NCBI GenBank assembly: GCA_000444245.1 | Contig: ATSW01011579.1 | Coordinates: 1-21,739 of the forward strand | Origin: Botryllus schlosseri | Lineage: Eukaryota; Chordata; Ascidiacea; Stolidobranchia; Styelidae | Direction: 5' to 3' | DNA: 21,739 bases | Shown: in pieces, positions 1 through 16,047 of the stretch | Numbering within the stretch: position 1 is the stretch's first letter | Layout of the letters: each line of letters starts with the position of its first letter | Position numbers and translations under genes: made by a program | Notes under the pieces: generated by a model | What the model saw: only the letters and a program-made list of their open reading frames with translations | Database searches by the model: none | What the model was told of the DNA's origin: nothing

Positions 1-26
1 TATACAAATATATAAAACATATAGTG

Positions 27-833
27 CAAGGGTGGCCATTGGCCAACCCTTTTGACATTTACGGCCGCATTTCGACTACTCATGATGCTTACGGCTGCAT
101 TCCAGGGCGTAGTCGTAATGAACTCGATGGCCGCCAAATGCCCATGTTAGAGTGTCTATGTCCAGTTCTGGTGAACACCGGACTAATCAATTTAATCATA
201 TAGGCTCGCTATACGCGCCGAAATCGCGAGTGGTCACTGGTCAATTGGTCATGTTATGGAACTGCACATTGTCGCGCCAAGCGCGAAATTTTTTTCCGAT
301 TTATTAATGAATCTCGTGAATAATATTAGTAGTTTTACTTATTGCTATCAAACATTTATCCTTTCTCGGCCATGGATGTGATCAGATTCACCGCTAGAGT
401 TGATGGAGTTTTTTTTTTAATTTATGGCAAGTTATAAATAATGATGTATCTTCGGGTGGCCCAATTGTTATTGGTCTCTTTGTTGCATGCTGTTATTTCT
501 GGACACCCCGTAAGGATTGCCCATATAGTGAGGAGTACACGATTCCGAGTTGGTATTTCTATATGGGGTGCATCATTTTCCTCTGCTGGTCGAAACTGTA
601 ATGTGGGGCTCTAGTTGCACAGGGCCCTATACTATATTAAAATCGAAAAACGAAGTCACATTTAATCGCACACTACGCGAAGAAAATTTCAAGATTAATT
701 AAATATATAAAGAAAGCGAGAGTTATTCGTAAATTCAAATTGCAGTCGTCGACGACCGCCAACACATAATAATTGGACTACGTGTCCGCGGCCGCACAAA
801 TTTCCCTCTACGGTCGCAGGTTGGCGACCCCTG
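27..833. mobile_element. Non-autonomous hAT-type DNA transposon, 807 bp
   Basis: The left end begins CAAGGGTGGCC and the right end finishes GGCGACCCCTG, imperfect versions of the common hAT terminus CAGGGGTGGGCAACC. A perfect 8-bp target site duplication, ATATAGTG, flanks it at 19-26 and 834-841, the size expected of hAT transposases. No long ORF lies inside, so it would need a transposase supplied elsewhere. The subterminal parts (ACGGCCGCATTTCG at the left, GGCCGCACAAATTTCC at the right) and much of the interior match the element at 3221-4692, so the two belong to one family. The intact duplication suggests that both ends are original. Confidence 0.9.
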
Positions 834-1045
834 ATATAGTGCAAAGCTACCAACGTTACTGGAAGTAACATATTTCCGAAGTCTTGATCATTCCACAACA
901 TTTTCACAAAGTGCAATGAAATTGGTATTGTCGAAAAATAAATCTTTAATGCGACGATTAACAGGCGTTATATTCTTTGTGGTGGCATAAAAGATACATG
1001 TTTGAACTTTGACGTATTACATTCTGTTATGAATTCATAATGAGT

Positions 1046-1121
1046 GATACTCGAATCGACTCGAAGCATAACACATGATTCAGAATCGAATCAATCGGGT
1101 ACTCGATTCTGCCCAGCCCTA
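1046..1121. repeat. End of a dispersed repeat (AGGGCTGGGCAGAATCGAGT type)
   Basis: Read on the minus strand the segment begins TAGGGCTGGGCAGAATCGAG. A near-identical block begins at 10923 on the plus strand inside SMAD4 intron 3 (TAGGGCTGGACAAAATCGAG), and a weaker relative ends near 7413. The recurrence with the same first bases suggests the terminus of an interspersed element of unknown class. Only one end is seen here and its outer limit is a guess. Confidence 0.45.
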
Positions 1122-1256
1122 ATCGTCATATGACAATTCTGGTTGTGTCGTGGTTCAACCTCGCCGTCTGGAAAGTGTGACGACAGGGTTTCCGACCTCA
1201 TAAACGCAACGACGGTTGCGCCTCAAACCACGAAGAAAATTAAGATCCCTCGGGAT

Positions 1257-2041
1257 CAGTCAGAAATTACCACTCACGACTCTAGGAGTAAGTTATTCAT
1301 ATTAGAGCGACTTCCTCGGAAATCTCCAGAAATTGCCCAGGATAACCCAACTTTTAAAAGTTTATTGAATCGCAAGAAAAAGTGCGTATAACCACAGTGG
1401 TAATATAGGCAGTATGGATGCGTTCGAGATGTGGCATTACAATTGTATCAATATACACATGGATGCATGCATGGATATGCGTATGGAAGCTGCTCGTCCG
1501 AAAACTAGAGAGCGTTACGAGTTTCGCAATTTTACATAAATTGATTCCGTTTCGTTCGCGTACGCTCGTTTCTAGCCTAGCGCGCGCACCCGATCTTTAA
1601 TTCTTTCCAGGTTTCTTCTGTTGTTTCATCATTTTCGTTTCGTTTTCTTATTTCAATTCTGCTTGTGACCGAGTCCTGAATCTATTTCTTGTCGATTTGG
1701 GGCGTTTCGTAGATCTTCTTGTTTCTCGCTATCCAGACGGCCCGGCGTGTTTTGTTGGTATTTTTGTAGTTGTTAGCGGTATTCATGGTGTGCTTCAACT
1801 ACAATGGTCATTTAGACCAGACCGATATTCTTTTTTATGATTCCGTATCTGCCGACTTGTAGTACGGCCTATTTCTAGGCTTACGTGTATCAGATCATGG
1901 CTAGAAGGAGTATCGATAAACCTCCAGCACTGGGTTCTGTATATGCGAACTTTACGCCAACAGCGCAGCTCCAGTTGAGGTCACATATTCCTAGCAGTAA
2001 GACTTCCACGGAAGTCTGCAGAAATTGCCCAAGATTACCCC
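1257..2041 (+). repeat. Two diverged copies of a short block (1257-1347 and 1980-2041)
   Basis: The first copy contains CTAGGAGTAAG and then CAGAAATTGCCCAGGATAAC. The second contains CTAGCAGTAAG and then CAGAAATTGCCCAAGATTAC, in the same order and orientation with shorter spacing. Both can be read as open frames, but neither gives a familiar protein. They may be fragments of one element or an old local duplication. Confidence 0.4.
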
Positions 2042-2294
2042 AAGAGGCGTTCTGGGCGGGGTATTGGTAATAGTTTTCAACTAGCAATAACCGCACCTCA
2101 CGAGACGTTCACCGGTCACGGTACTGCCGCTGCACAAAGATAATCAGGTAACGATAATAAAATCAATCCTGTACAGACTGTTATTACTACTATTTGCGGT
2201 GAAGGTTAAATATACTCCAATGAATCTCGCGATTATAGCTATAATGACATCGACCAGTGATAATAATTATTATAATCGATCTGGAGCTTTAGAT

Positions 2295-2891
2295 CAGTGG
2301 TTCTCAATATTTTTGACCTCGCAGACCAGCAAAACTTCAAAACATGTAGCGGACCGGTGAACCTTCAAAAATCAAAATTAACTCTCTATGTATCAATACG
2401 ACATATGTATGCGGCTCAAATGTATAATTGGAAACTTCATTTAATGCTACCTTTTTGATATCAGATATTTAAACGTGATTCTAGTATTCTACTGAAGTTT
2501 CTGGAAGTCGAAGCTAGCGACGTCGTGTTAAATACCACTTACTGGATTGTGATTGCTCGGTATCCTTTGAAATAAATGCGACTTTGCTGTTTGCCAAAAC
2601 CTCTATTATACTATCACATATCGGGATTTAACGAAGTTTCTTAACAGACTTCTTAGCGTTTACATAAAACTTGTCCGAAAATAATTGTAGGCGACGTTTA
2701 TATGGTACAAGACTTGCGCCACTGCGAGTGTAGGTTTCAAACTTTTAATTCAATTTAAAATTTGATGTTTCACTTATCTAATCAATGAACAAGCGTTCAA
2801 ATTCTTGCATTTTGGACTTGAGATCTATAATTATAATATATTTGGCGTACCGGCTGGAAACCTACCGCGGACCGGCGGTTAAGAACCACTG
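2295..2891. mobile_element. Non-autonomous hAT-type DNA transposon, 597 bp
   Basis: The ends are CAGTGGTTCTCAA at the left and TTAAGAACCACTG at the right, a good inverted pair of the hAT CAGTGGTT class. The 8-bp duplication CTTTAGAT is perfect (2287-2294 and 2892-2899). Subterminal GACCGG-type motifs occur near both ends (GCGGACCGGTGAACC at the left, GCGGACCGGCGG at the right). No coding sequence was seen in the interior. Its termini differ from those of the element at 27-833, so it is a separate hAT family. Confidence 0.92.
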
Positions 2892-2899
2892 CTTTAGAT

Positions 2900-3220
2900 A
2901 ACGCACGTCCCGCATGCATCATGAACGGTGGAAATGTCACGTGAACCAAATCTTACGTCCGCCTATGCTAGCCATCTGGGTAATCTCGATTTGCAGGTTT
3001 AACATTTCATATCTCTGCTATTTGAGAACAACGCGCGAAAAAAAATCAGGCACGTCGTTAACGGAGTCCCTTTCCCATTGCAGATTGCAAGACTAGTGAT
3101 GTTTTTCATGAGTCACAAGTCACAAGGACATTGATTATCATCAATTTAGCACAGTGATTGTAACCTGGGGAACACATACGCTTAAAAATAATTTTACCAC
3201 GATACAGCTCATATCAACAT
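2900..3220. other. Short unassigned spacer between two hAT elements
   Basis: No gene, repeat or signal could be supported in this stretch of about 320 bases. Confidence 0.5.
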
Positions 3221-4692
3221 CAGGGGTGGGCAACCTTTTTGCTATTCACGGCCGCATTTCGATTACCTATACGGCCTACGGCAGCATTCCTGTGATTAAG
3301 CTGTAATCAACTAACTGGACGTCAAATACCCATGTTATACCGTCCATGTCCATTTCAGTTGAACTCCAGACTTATCTAATTTCTCATATCGGCTTATTAT
3401 ACACACCGAAATCGTGAGTGGTCATGTTTTGAATAATCACCGTGAAAGTGATGGTTCAGATTCACAATTAAATTTCATCATCATTATTAGTATACTCACA
3501 TATTGCAATCAATTATTTTTCCTTTATCAGCCCATGTGATCAAATCCACTAGTCGAGTTGATAGAGGTATAGTGTCTTCCGAAATTTCGGGCAGTTGTTA
3601 TTGGTCACTTTGTTGCGTGCTATTATTTCCTGACCTTCCATCAGTATTGTCGGTAGGCTTAGCGGAAATATATTGGAATCGCCTGAACCAGTGGTTCCCA
3701 ACCTTTTTGGGTGTCGGGACCACATTTCAAACTTCAGAGTACGAATGGAGCCGCATGAAAACACTCAATTACGGGCTATACTTAACGAAAATTTAAAGGT
3801 AGCTAGCCTACCACTGCTCTCACCATCTAGGTAATTCAAAAGCATGCACAATGCACATACTGCACATGGATTTCTATAGATTCTATATCGGTTATTATAG
3901 CATCGATACAGGCAAATTAGCGAGTACTATAATGTCGTGATGTGATAGCTCTTCAGTCTTCATACATTCCTGCACTTTATGCACAAGTTTGCCGTGAATT
4001 ATACGCTGAGACAATGTTGGATTTATTGCAATTTATACTTCTCTATATGAGCCTTTACTTTGATGTTAGTAAAATTGTGTCGAAATTTTCTCCTCAAAGA
4101 GACGTTATATAAAGGTCTATGACCAGCAGAACTCAAGATACATCGTTGTCTGACGGGTATTCATCCATGCGTTTGACGCCAGTCTGCAAGAATTCTCTNT
4201 CCNAATNTTCAGANGCGGCCTTGGACGGCTTTAGNCATAACTAATTTNTCCCNCANTTTAGCATNCATATACAGAAATTGCCTATAGCTATTCATAGAAA
4301 CAAGCAACAACTGTGCTCTATTATATTTTTGTGGCATATTTAGAGGTCAATCAGAGCCGCAAGAAGGCTTTCCTGGAGCCGCGGTTGGGAATCACTGGCC
4401 TAAACGTATCAGAAACAAATTTCTATCGTGAGAAGCACACTACCAAGTTGGTATTTCTATATGGGGCGCATCATTTTTCTCTGCTGTTCGCGTCTGTACT
4501 GTGGGGCTCCGATTGCAAAGGGCACTACTATGAAGTATAGCATTGAATCACGCGCAGCGCGAAGAAAATTTCAAGATTATTCATAATTCAATTAATCAAA
4601 ATTTCAATTTGCCCGTTGACGGCCGCCAACACATAAATTACGTGTCACGGCCGCACAGATTTCCTTCTACGGCAGCAGGTTGCCCACCCCTG
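3221..4692. mobile_element. hAT-type element of the 27-833 family, interrupted by a second hAT
   Basis: It starts CAGGGGTGGGCAACC and ends GGTTGCCCACCCCTG, a perfect 15-bp inverted terminal pair. Sequence inside the left end (CACGGCCGCATTTCGAT) and the right part (GTTGGTATTTCTATATGGGG) matches the element at 27-833 in the same order. Without the nested insertion at 3689-4397 and its duplication it would be about 755 bp, close to the 807 bp of its relative. The immediate flanks (ATCAACAT and TGCTAGAG) do not match, so the original target duplication is lost or one flank has been rearranged. It lacks coding capacity. Confidence 0.85.
3689..4397. mobile_element. Nested non-autonomous hAT element, 709 bp
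   Basis: It begins CAGTGGTTCCCAACC and ends GGTTGGGAATCACTG, an inverted pair with one mismatch. The flanking 8-mers GCCTGAAC (3681-3688) and GCCTAAAC (4398-4405) agree at seven of eight positions, as for a slightly aged hAT target duplication. The sequence on both sides belongs to the older element at 3221-4692, which dates this insertion as the younger event. A cluster of undetermined bases (about 4199-4265) lies inside, so part of the interior cannot be read. No ORF was recognised. Confidence 0.88.
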
Positions 4693-4809
4693 TGCTAGAG
4701 TAAAAAAACCTATGATCCGTATTACAATGTAATATACTAATATCTATACAAAATAATAAATTATATACTATCCTACAAGTGAAAAGCCAGGAAATGAGGT
4801 AACATTTTG

Positions 4810-4886
4810 GAATCAGTTGACTGGTCCGGTCCGCGAGCCATTGATCTGAATCCGCCCCGCGACGCAATTTGAGTTTGCCACCCTTG
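4810..4886. mobile_element. Lone right end of another hAT-like element
   Basis: The segment ends TTGAGTTTGCCACCCTTG. On the other strand this reads CAAGGGTGGCAAACTCAA, the start of a widespread hAT terminus, followed inward by a GC-rich GCGTCGCGG block. No matching left end was found nearby, so it appears truncated and its inner limit is approximate. Confidence 0.55.
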
Positions 4887-6924
4887 GTTTTTACCAGACC
4901 CCAAAAGTCCGGCCCCAGCCGCAATCATCTAATCACAAAGTCTCTATGATTCAATAATGGTTATCGACTATTGCAGATTGCTAGACTAATTACTAACCGT
5001 AAACGCGTATTAGGCCTATAAAATGAGTAAATGCTACGTTCCTGAATGTCTCTGGACTTCTGTCATATCACAAAACGCAGGTACCGGCGATAATTTCTTT
5101 GCGATATTGCCACCACATTTAAAAAGAAAATAAAGAACAGAATATGCATGGAGAGTAAGTGATGGAATTTATTTTGTCATTACATAGCCTAATGCAATAC
5201 ACCAGGATGCCGATATCATGCACAAACTGCACAAAGAAAAATAAGATTAGACTCATAAACCGTTAGCGTAGTGGTCGACTATTGGACATCTCAACGATGC
5301 GTTTCTTCGTGAAGTTGGTGCGTGCTATTGTTTTCCTGGGGTTGCATTTCGTAACGCCAAATAAATTAGTAAGTGGATTTTCACAAACCAGTTGACTCTT
5401 GAGTGTTCAGTTCACATTCGGTGCTGTCACAACGCCGAATTATATTGGTACAATCCTGAAACACATTGCGTCCCAATAAGAGTACAAAACGTTGCGCTAA
5501 ATTGGTGATTCTGTTACGGGTATCCCCTTTCGGATGTGGCCTCATCATTCAGCACGCCAAGCTTGAGCCAAGCTATTACGTTCCACTTTCACCTTACCAT
5601 CCCATTGCGACCCATTAACATATGAACAGTGAATCACAACCACATTGCCCTACCAACTAGCTAATCTACACTACACTTTCGAACCCATCGCAGCAATCAC
5701 AAATCAGCCAAGATAGAATGGATCAAGGTATGTAATTAGCGTGAAAGTGTCGCCATCAGAGGCAATGCCAATGCAAGCATTTCATGTACAGAAACCGCAC
5801 ACAAGTAACAACACTATTACTTGTTAACCGATGAATCAAATTTCATCGTTTTGGCATCAATTCGAGACTAAGAAATGTACCATATTCCACTCGTCCGAGG
5901 TACAGCCTGTGACACAGTCACGTGAACAAAAAGCAGCAAAAAGATGATAGTCAAGAACGTGTCATTGTCGACATCAAAATAATACGATACAAAGAACAAA
6001 TACAACGTCCGTTATGGAACAGATATAAAGAAATGACGGCGTTATTGCAATGTAACCCAGCTGCCATCCTGCGTCAATCTTCAGCAACATATGACGGGAG
6101 GATAATAGTCGCAGTGCAACAGACAGCTTGGTCGCCATTATACTTGCAAACGATTCTAGCGGTCACAGCGGATCAATGACACATAGTCTTAGCGTTCCCA
6201 ATTGCTATCTCCGGCATCGTCCAAGCTGCTGCATACCAAGCACACAAACATCGGATATTTCGAGTCTTTGAGATATCGGTGGTCATATGAAGACAATAAA
6301 TAGAGTTCCCGTTTCCAAAGCGTCAGGGAATGCAGAATGATATAAATCAGCACGAAAGGGCTAATAATTGACGCTTCACGCAGAGTATAGGCAAGAATTT
6401 CATTTCATCTCCTCACGAAACAGCAATGACAAGAGCGGGCGTCACTCGGGACATATTCGGCAGCGTATTGAAGAATATTTACAGTTACACGTCGACTAGC
6501 TATGGAAAAAAGTCCTCGACGCTCAGCCCCAAAAGCCCAAAATGCATCGACATAGCTAAGATTACAAAGAGTTATACCAAAAGCCAACACTACGAGTAGA
6601 ATGATTGGTGAAGGTGTGCGTTAAAAAATATCCCGCTTGAAAAGGTCGGACGAGGTTGCCAAAACGCAATTCCATTATCGTCAAACGGCAAAGGGCTGAA
6701 ACCGCCGAATGGTACTAAAGAGGAGCAAGAGAAAAAGATTCGATTTCATCACAGTTCATAAATTGGGTGTATGCGGGCGCGATAAAACCGCAGCAGTTCA
6801 CTTGCAAATCAGTTTCGGAAACGGCGTGCCGGTAATACTGTTGTGCCTTGCGACATAGAAGGCCATGTCGCGCTCGTTAGCATGACGGGTTCTTGCGAGT
6901 GGATGTGCGAACAATGGAGACACG
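4887..6924. other. Region downstream of SMAD4, probably including its 3' UTR
   Basis: No protein-coding exon was recognised on either strand. The SMAD4 stop codon lies at 6927-6925, so the right part is expected to be 3' UTR. No AATAAA on the minus strand was found close to the stop; the nearest I noticed is at about 5168-5173, which would imply a UTR of roughly 1.75 kb or use of a variant signal. Near 5266-5277 a TAGCGTAGTGG motif resembles a tRNA-type A box, but no B box follows. The phrase around 5317-5345 vaguely resembles the interior of the 3221-4692 family. Confidence 0.5.
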
Positions 6925-13338
<6,414 letters not shown>

Positions 13339-13438
13339 TCAACAGTAGTGATGAAGTGGTGCTGATTAAGAGATAACAATTTAGCAATATGTGATAAAGA
13401 AGGTATCATATAAACTTACCTTGAGTAATTACCAACAT
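13339..13438 (-). CDS. Upstream ORF of SMAD4 (13 codons after splicing), stop abutting the start codon
   Basis: An ATG at 13438-13436 reads MLVITQ, crosses the putative 5'-UTR intron (13419-13362) in frame, and continues APLHHYC to TGA at 13341-13339. The SMAD4 ATG follows immediately, giving TGAATGG. Such an arrangement could control main-frame translation by reinitiation. The peptide itself need not matter, and the reading depends on the predicted splice. Confidence 0.35.
13362..13419 (-). other. Likely 58-bp 5'-UTR intron of SMAD4
   Basis: A strong donor, CTCAAG|GTAAGT, is followed 58 bases later by the acceptor CTCTTAATCAG, and the start codon at 13338 lies 23 bases further on. The size matches the small introns of the coding region. 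The acceptor could instead serve spliced-leader addition if the species does that. Confidence 0.6.
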
Positions 13439-13524
13439 TACACTACTGATAAAGCTGGAGATCTTCCGCTAGTCGCAAGACAGATTCACTTGGCGTAATA
13501 GCGGACATTTGTCATTATGATACA

Positions 13525-13555
13525 GAACTATAAAATATAATATAAATAATATACC
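13525..13555 (-). promoter_or_regulatory. AT-rich TATA-like stretch upstream of SMAD4
   Basis: On the minus strand the sequence reads TATTTATATTATATTTTATA, about 100 bases before the 5'-UTR donor. It could position a transcription start around 13500, but A/T-rich sequence is common and no initiator was identified. The SINE begins less than 50 bases further upstream. Confidence 0.25.
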
Positions 13556-13571
13556 GGAATGAGAAATACAA

Positions 13572-14183
13572 AGGAAAGGAAAGGACGTAGTTTATTTTTG
13601 TCCTTGATGTTTTTGCGGCATATACACCGACTCATGATAGAGACATACACACGATCTGTGCATATGCATACCATGAGGCATGAGTGCATGATGTGCATAT
13701 GCCGCTGGACAAGGAAGCGCAGATAAAGTCTTTACGGCTTTCTAAGTCATGCACTACCCCTCCATGCTATCCCAGTAATGCATGAGTGCCAACCGGCGCC
13801 AAGCAGGGAAGTCATGGGTACCCGCCAGGTTGGAATACCGGTACGCTTAGCGTAATATATTTGGTGTGCCAAGACGGTTCTCAGCGTCACACCTGTGTGT
13901 AGTCAGTAGAATTTTTGGTCTGCACAACGACACAGATTCCATAATGGGATACCAGCGTTACTAATCAGGTCTTTGGTCTGACCCGGCCGAGGATCGAACC
14001 CACGACCCACAGTGGAATTGGTGGCAACGTCACGCGCAACTTTTAGCTTCATTACTTAGTTATTTTATGTAAGAAACCCTACTGTCACGCGCATCTCATT
14101 GCCGAAAACAACCACTGTTTCCAATCTGGCCCACGACCTACCGATCAAGAAGCCGGACGCTTCACCATTACACTATCTTGTCG
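13572..14183 (-). mobile_element. tRNA-derived SINE, possibly composite
   Basis: Read on the minus strand, a tRNA-like head starts GACAAGATAGTGTAATGGTG, which contains an A box (TAGTGTAATGG). A good B box, GGTTCGATCC, lies at 14000-13991 within GGTCGTGGG-TTCGATCC. The boxes are about 160 bases apart, too far for one tRNA head, and GGTCGTGGG also occurs close behind the A box. Two 9-mers GCGCGTGAC (14091-14083 and 14038-14030) bracket an AT-rich segment, so an insertion or a fusion of two heads is likely. The body ends in AAAATAAACTACGTCC followed by CTTTCC repeats. No outer target duplication was found. Confidence 0.7.
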
Positions 14184-14195
14184 GTTTTTAACTAA

Positions 14196-14249
14196 CAGCA
14201 GATGTCAATATAGCCTACGATACAGTAGATGTAAATGTAGCCTACTACA
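14196..14249. repeat. Two-copy tandem repeat of 27 bp
   Basis: CAGCAGATGTCAATATAGCC is followed 27 bases later by CAGTAGATGTAAATGTAGCC. A partial inverted match (GATCTACATCTACT) follows at about 14254-14268. Confidence 0.65.
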
Positions 14250-14685
14250 CAGAGATCTACATCTACTATGCCCCCTGCACCGGCTGCACGCAGTCACAGC
14301 TCTGACTTCTTAATTTCTGGAGGGCAAATATGTCGATGAAATTTTCATATGAATAGTCAAATCATACACATAAAGTGGACAATAGCTGGCTTGCAAGGTA
14401 CACCAATGCCCAACTGTCCTGCACGTCTACCTACATAACGATAACATTACATATCAGCACAGGAAACCAAAAATCACGACTCACGAAAATTGGTGCCGCC
14501 GTTGCCGCTGCTCAGTTTGGTATTGCTGTAGGGAACTTACGATACTGCTCAGTGTAGTTGGACAACACAGATCAACAACAAATATGTGTCCTCGAGATTT
14601 GCTCAATGGTGGCTCCATTGTATTTCATAAACGAGTCGATAAGATGATGAAGGGTCGAAGTTGCCCTATGTTTATGAGTTTAGAT
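14250..14685. other. Unassigned intergenic stretch
   Basis: No gene or clear repeat could be supported. Two short open frames on the plus strand have no recognisable similarity. Confidence 0.5.
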
Positions 14686-14700
14686 CAGTGGTTCCAAACC
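14686..14700 (+). mobile_element. Isolated hAT-like terminus
   Basis: CAGTGGTTCCAAACC resembles the left end of the element at 3689-4397, including the GAT immediately before it. No inverted partner with a matching duplication was found downstream, so this is probably the remnant of a broken element. Confidence 0.45.
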
Positions 14701-14730
14701 TTCCTGACTTCCATAATTATCTCAACGGTG

Positions 14731-14828
14731 GGGTTACCATTTTTTGGAATCGGGAATGGAGGACACTTTTTCAAAATTTTCAGACTTAGAATACTGGAGT
14801 AAAATCCAGAAAAAATGGTAAATTTATC
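14731..14828. mobile_element. Truncated copy of the 7229-7346 MITE
   Basis: It starts GGGTTACCAT and continues TTTTTTGGAATCGGGAATGG, matching the reverse of the 7229-7346 element through GAAAAAATGGTAAATTT. The far terminus is missing, so it is one-ended. Confidence 0.7.
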
Positions 14829-14842
14829 ACAAAATTGTGGTC

Positions 14843-14931
14843 GGTTGACTAAAAAACGGTCAACTTTCCGGCTCAACTCTAGAAAAACAGTTTTTTTCTC
14901 ACACTTTACGTTGGTTGACTAAAAAAAGGTC
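14843..14931 (+). repeat. Short direct repeat, copies 70 bp apart
   Basis: GGTTGACTAAAAAACGGTC at 14843-14861 and GGTTGACTAAAAAAAGGTC at 14913-14931 differ at one base. Each is followed by a pyrimidine-rich stretch. No element was identified. Confidence 0.6.
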
Positions 14932-15000
14932 GTCACTTTCGTTCTAACCACGACTTTCCTATTTAGCGTCATTTGTGCCAATTTTCACTTGAATCCATCT

Positions 15001-15047
15001 ATAGATAACTAAGGTAACTAAGGTAACTACTTACCTTAGTTATCTAT
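15001..15047. repeat. Perfect hairpin with 17-bp arms
   Basis: ATAGATAACTAAGGTAA at 15001-15017 is exactly complementary to TTACCTTAGTTATCTAT at 15031-15047, with a 13-base loop that repeats CTAAGGTAACTA. No T-run or gene context suggests a terminator. Confidence 0.85.
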
Positions 15048-15109
15048 AATCTATCCACTATATAGCTCTAAAAGCTGTAAAGGAGGACGAATTGCCAAAA
15101 AGGAGTACA

Positions 15110-15333
15110 TTTAGGCGTCCTCGGAGGACATTTTCAAAAACGTGCATGTCCACATTCAAGTCGAAATACAATCCATTACTACTAAATAAATACAGTCCAT
15201 CCTCAAGATTACCGGACCACGACTGACCTATCGATCTCGCTTCCCATGACATGCCGCCCTATTTCTTGTTGAATTCTTTTTCTATACTATCTTCTTTACT
15301 TTTCATTCAGTGTGCATGCCTCCTCTTTACATC
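15110..15333 (+). mobile_element. LINE 3' end, plus-strand copy (left arm of inverted repeat)
   Basis: The plus strand reads MSTFKSKYNPLLLNK and then a stop, which resembles the extreme C-terminus of non-LTR reverse transcriptases (a Ser-Phe-Lys-Lys type tail). A 3' UTR follows, ending CTCCTCTTTACATC. The part at 15144-15333 is the inverted partner of 15479-15671. The upstream reverse transcriptase is not recognisable, so the copy is strongly 5'-truncated. Confidence 0.6.
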
Positions 15334-15458
15334 GCCTATGCTTAGGTGGGTGTACGATTTCATAGACTACTCCAAGTCGCTTCGACACCTTCCTATCTTT
15401 CATTGTATCGCATTTTTGTGGTGTAGCCTATTGAACTGATAAAATTGCTAGTAAACCA

Positions 15459-15482
15459 ATGATGATGATGCTGATGATGATG
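15459..15482. repeat. (GAT)n microsatellite
   Basis: A run of GAT triplets with one GCT interruption directly adjoins the 3' end of the minus-strand LINE copy. It fits a microsatellite-like LINE tail. Confidence 0.75.
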
Positions 15483-16047
15483 TAAAGAGGAGGCATGCAC
15501 ACTGGATGAAAAGTAAAAGAAGATAGTATAATAAAAAGCAAGCGATAAAAAATGAGGTGGCATGTCACGGGAGTCGAGATCGATAGGTCATGTCGTGGTC
15601 AGGTTATCTTGAAGGCGGACTAATATTTATTTAGTAGAAATGGCTTTATTTCGACTTGAATATGGACATGCTCGCCGACTGTCGAATAACCAGCGAGATA
15701 GTGTTCCACACATCAGGTCCGGCATATTTGATAGAGCGGTGATCTTTTTGGTCAATCATGTGATATTTGGACGACGTGGACACGCGTGTGTTATACTTGT
15801 GCGCTTTTGATTCCGAGGTAAAGAAGTCATTGAAATATTCGGGGCAATGACCGCAATGGAACTGATGCATAAACTTGGCGATAGTCACNAAATTATGATT
15901 CAAATATATGTTGTCGCACCCCTGTATCAGTTTTGACTCAAAGGTNCNCGGCCTNAACATAAACCCGAATCGCGNATTAATANTGATGAACCAAATTCCA
16001 ACGTGCGCGTATATTAGAGTTAAATNTCTTGTATTACNCCTGCTCAC
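15479..16047 (-). mobile_element. 5'-truncated LINE, end of reverse transcriptase plus 3' UTR
   Basis: On the minus strand a 133-codon frame (15646-16047) contains CPEYFNDFFTSESKAHKYNT, then SIKYAGPDVWNTISLVIRQS and IFKSK. The NTR motif followed by a G-P-x-x-W-N block is typical of the C-terminal end of many animal LINE reverse transcriptases (CR1/L2/Jockey-like clades; the exact clade is not resolved). The catalytic core is absent. Several undetermined bases lie in 15890-16040. Relative to the left copy, the end of the frame has shifted, so the final residues are lost. The 3' UTR runs to 15479 and meets an (ATC)n tail. Confidence 0.7.

Larger units (their letters stand above)
842..2286. other. 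Intergenic stretch without a recognisable gene
   Basis: No ORF here resembles a known protein, and no splice-bounded exon could be built. It contains a dispersed repeat end near 1046-1121 and two diverged copies of a short block (see separate entries). The rest is unassigned, including a pyrimidine-rich stretch around 1590-1700. Confidence 0.6.

Noticed and set aside
1143-2096. Candidate coding frames at 1143-1391 and 1885-2096
   Set aside because: No known domain. The two share only a short repeated block, and opposing frames overlap at 1885-2096.
5255-5330. tRNA gene or SINE head suggested by TAGCGTAGTGG
   Set aside because: Only an A-box-like motif is present. No B box or cloverleaf stems could be drawn.
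13571-14183. A functional tRNA gene around the B box GGTTCGATCC
   Set aside because: The A and B boxes are too far apart and acceptor stems do not pair. The long body and tail fit a SINE.
15001-15047. Hairpin as a transcription terminator
   Set aside because: Host genes here are eukaryotic, no transcript ends nearby and no U-run follows. It is kept only as an inverted repeat.
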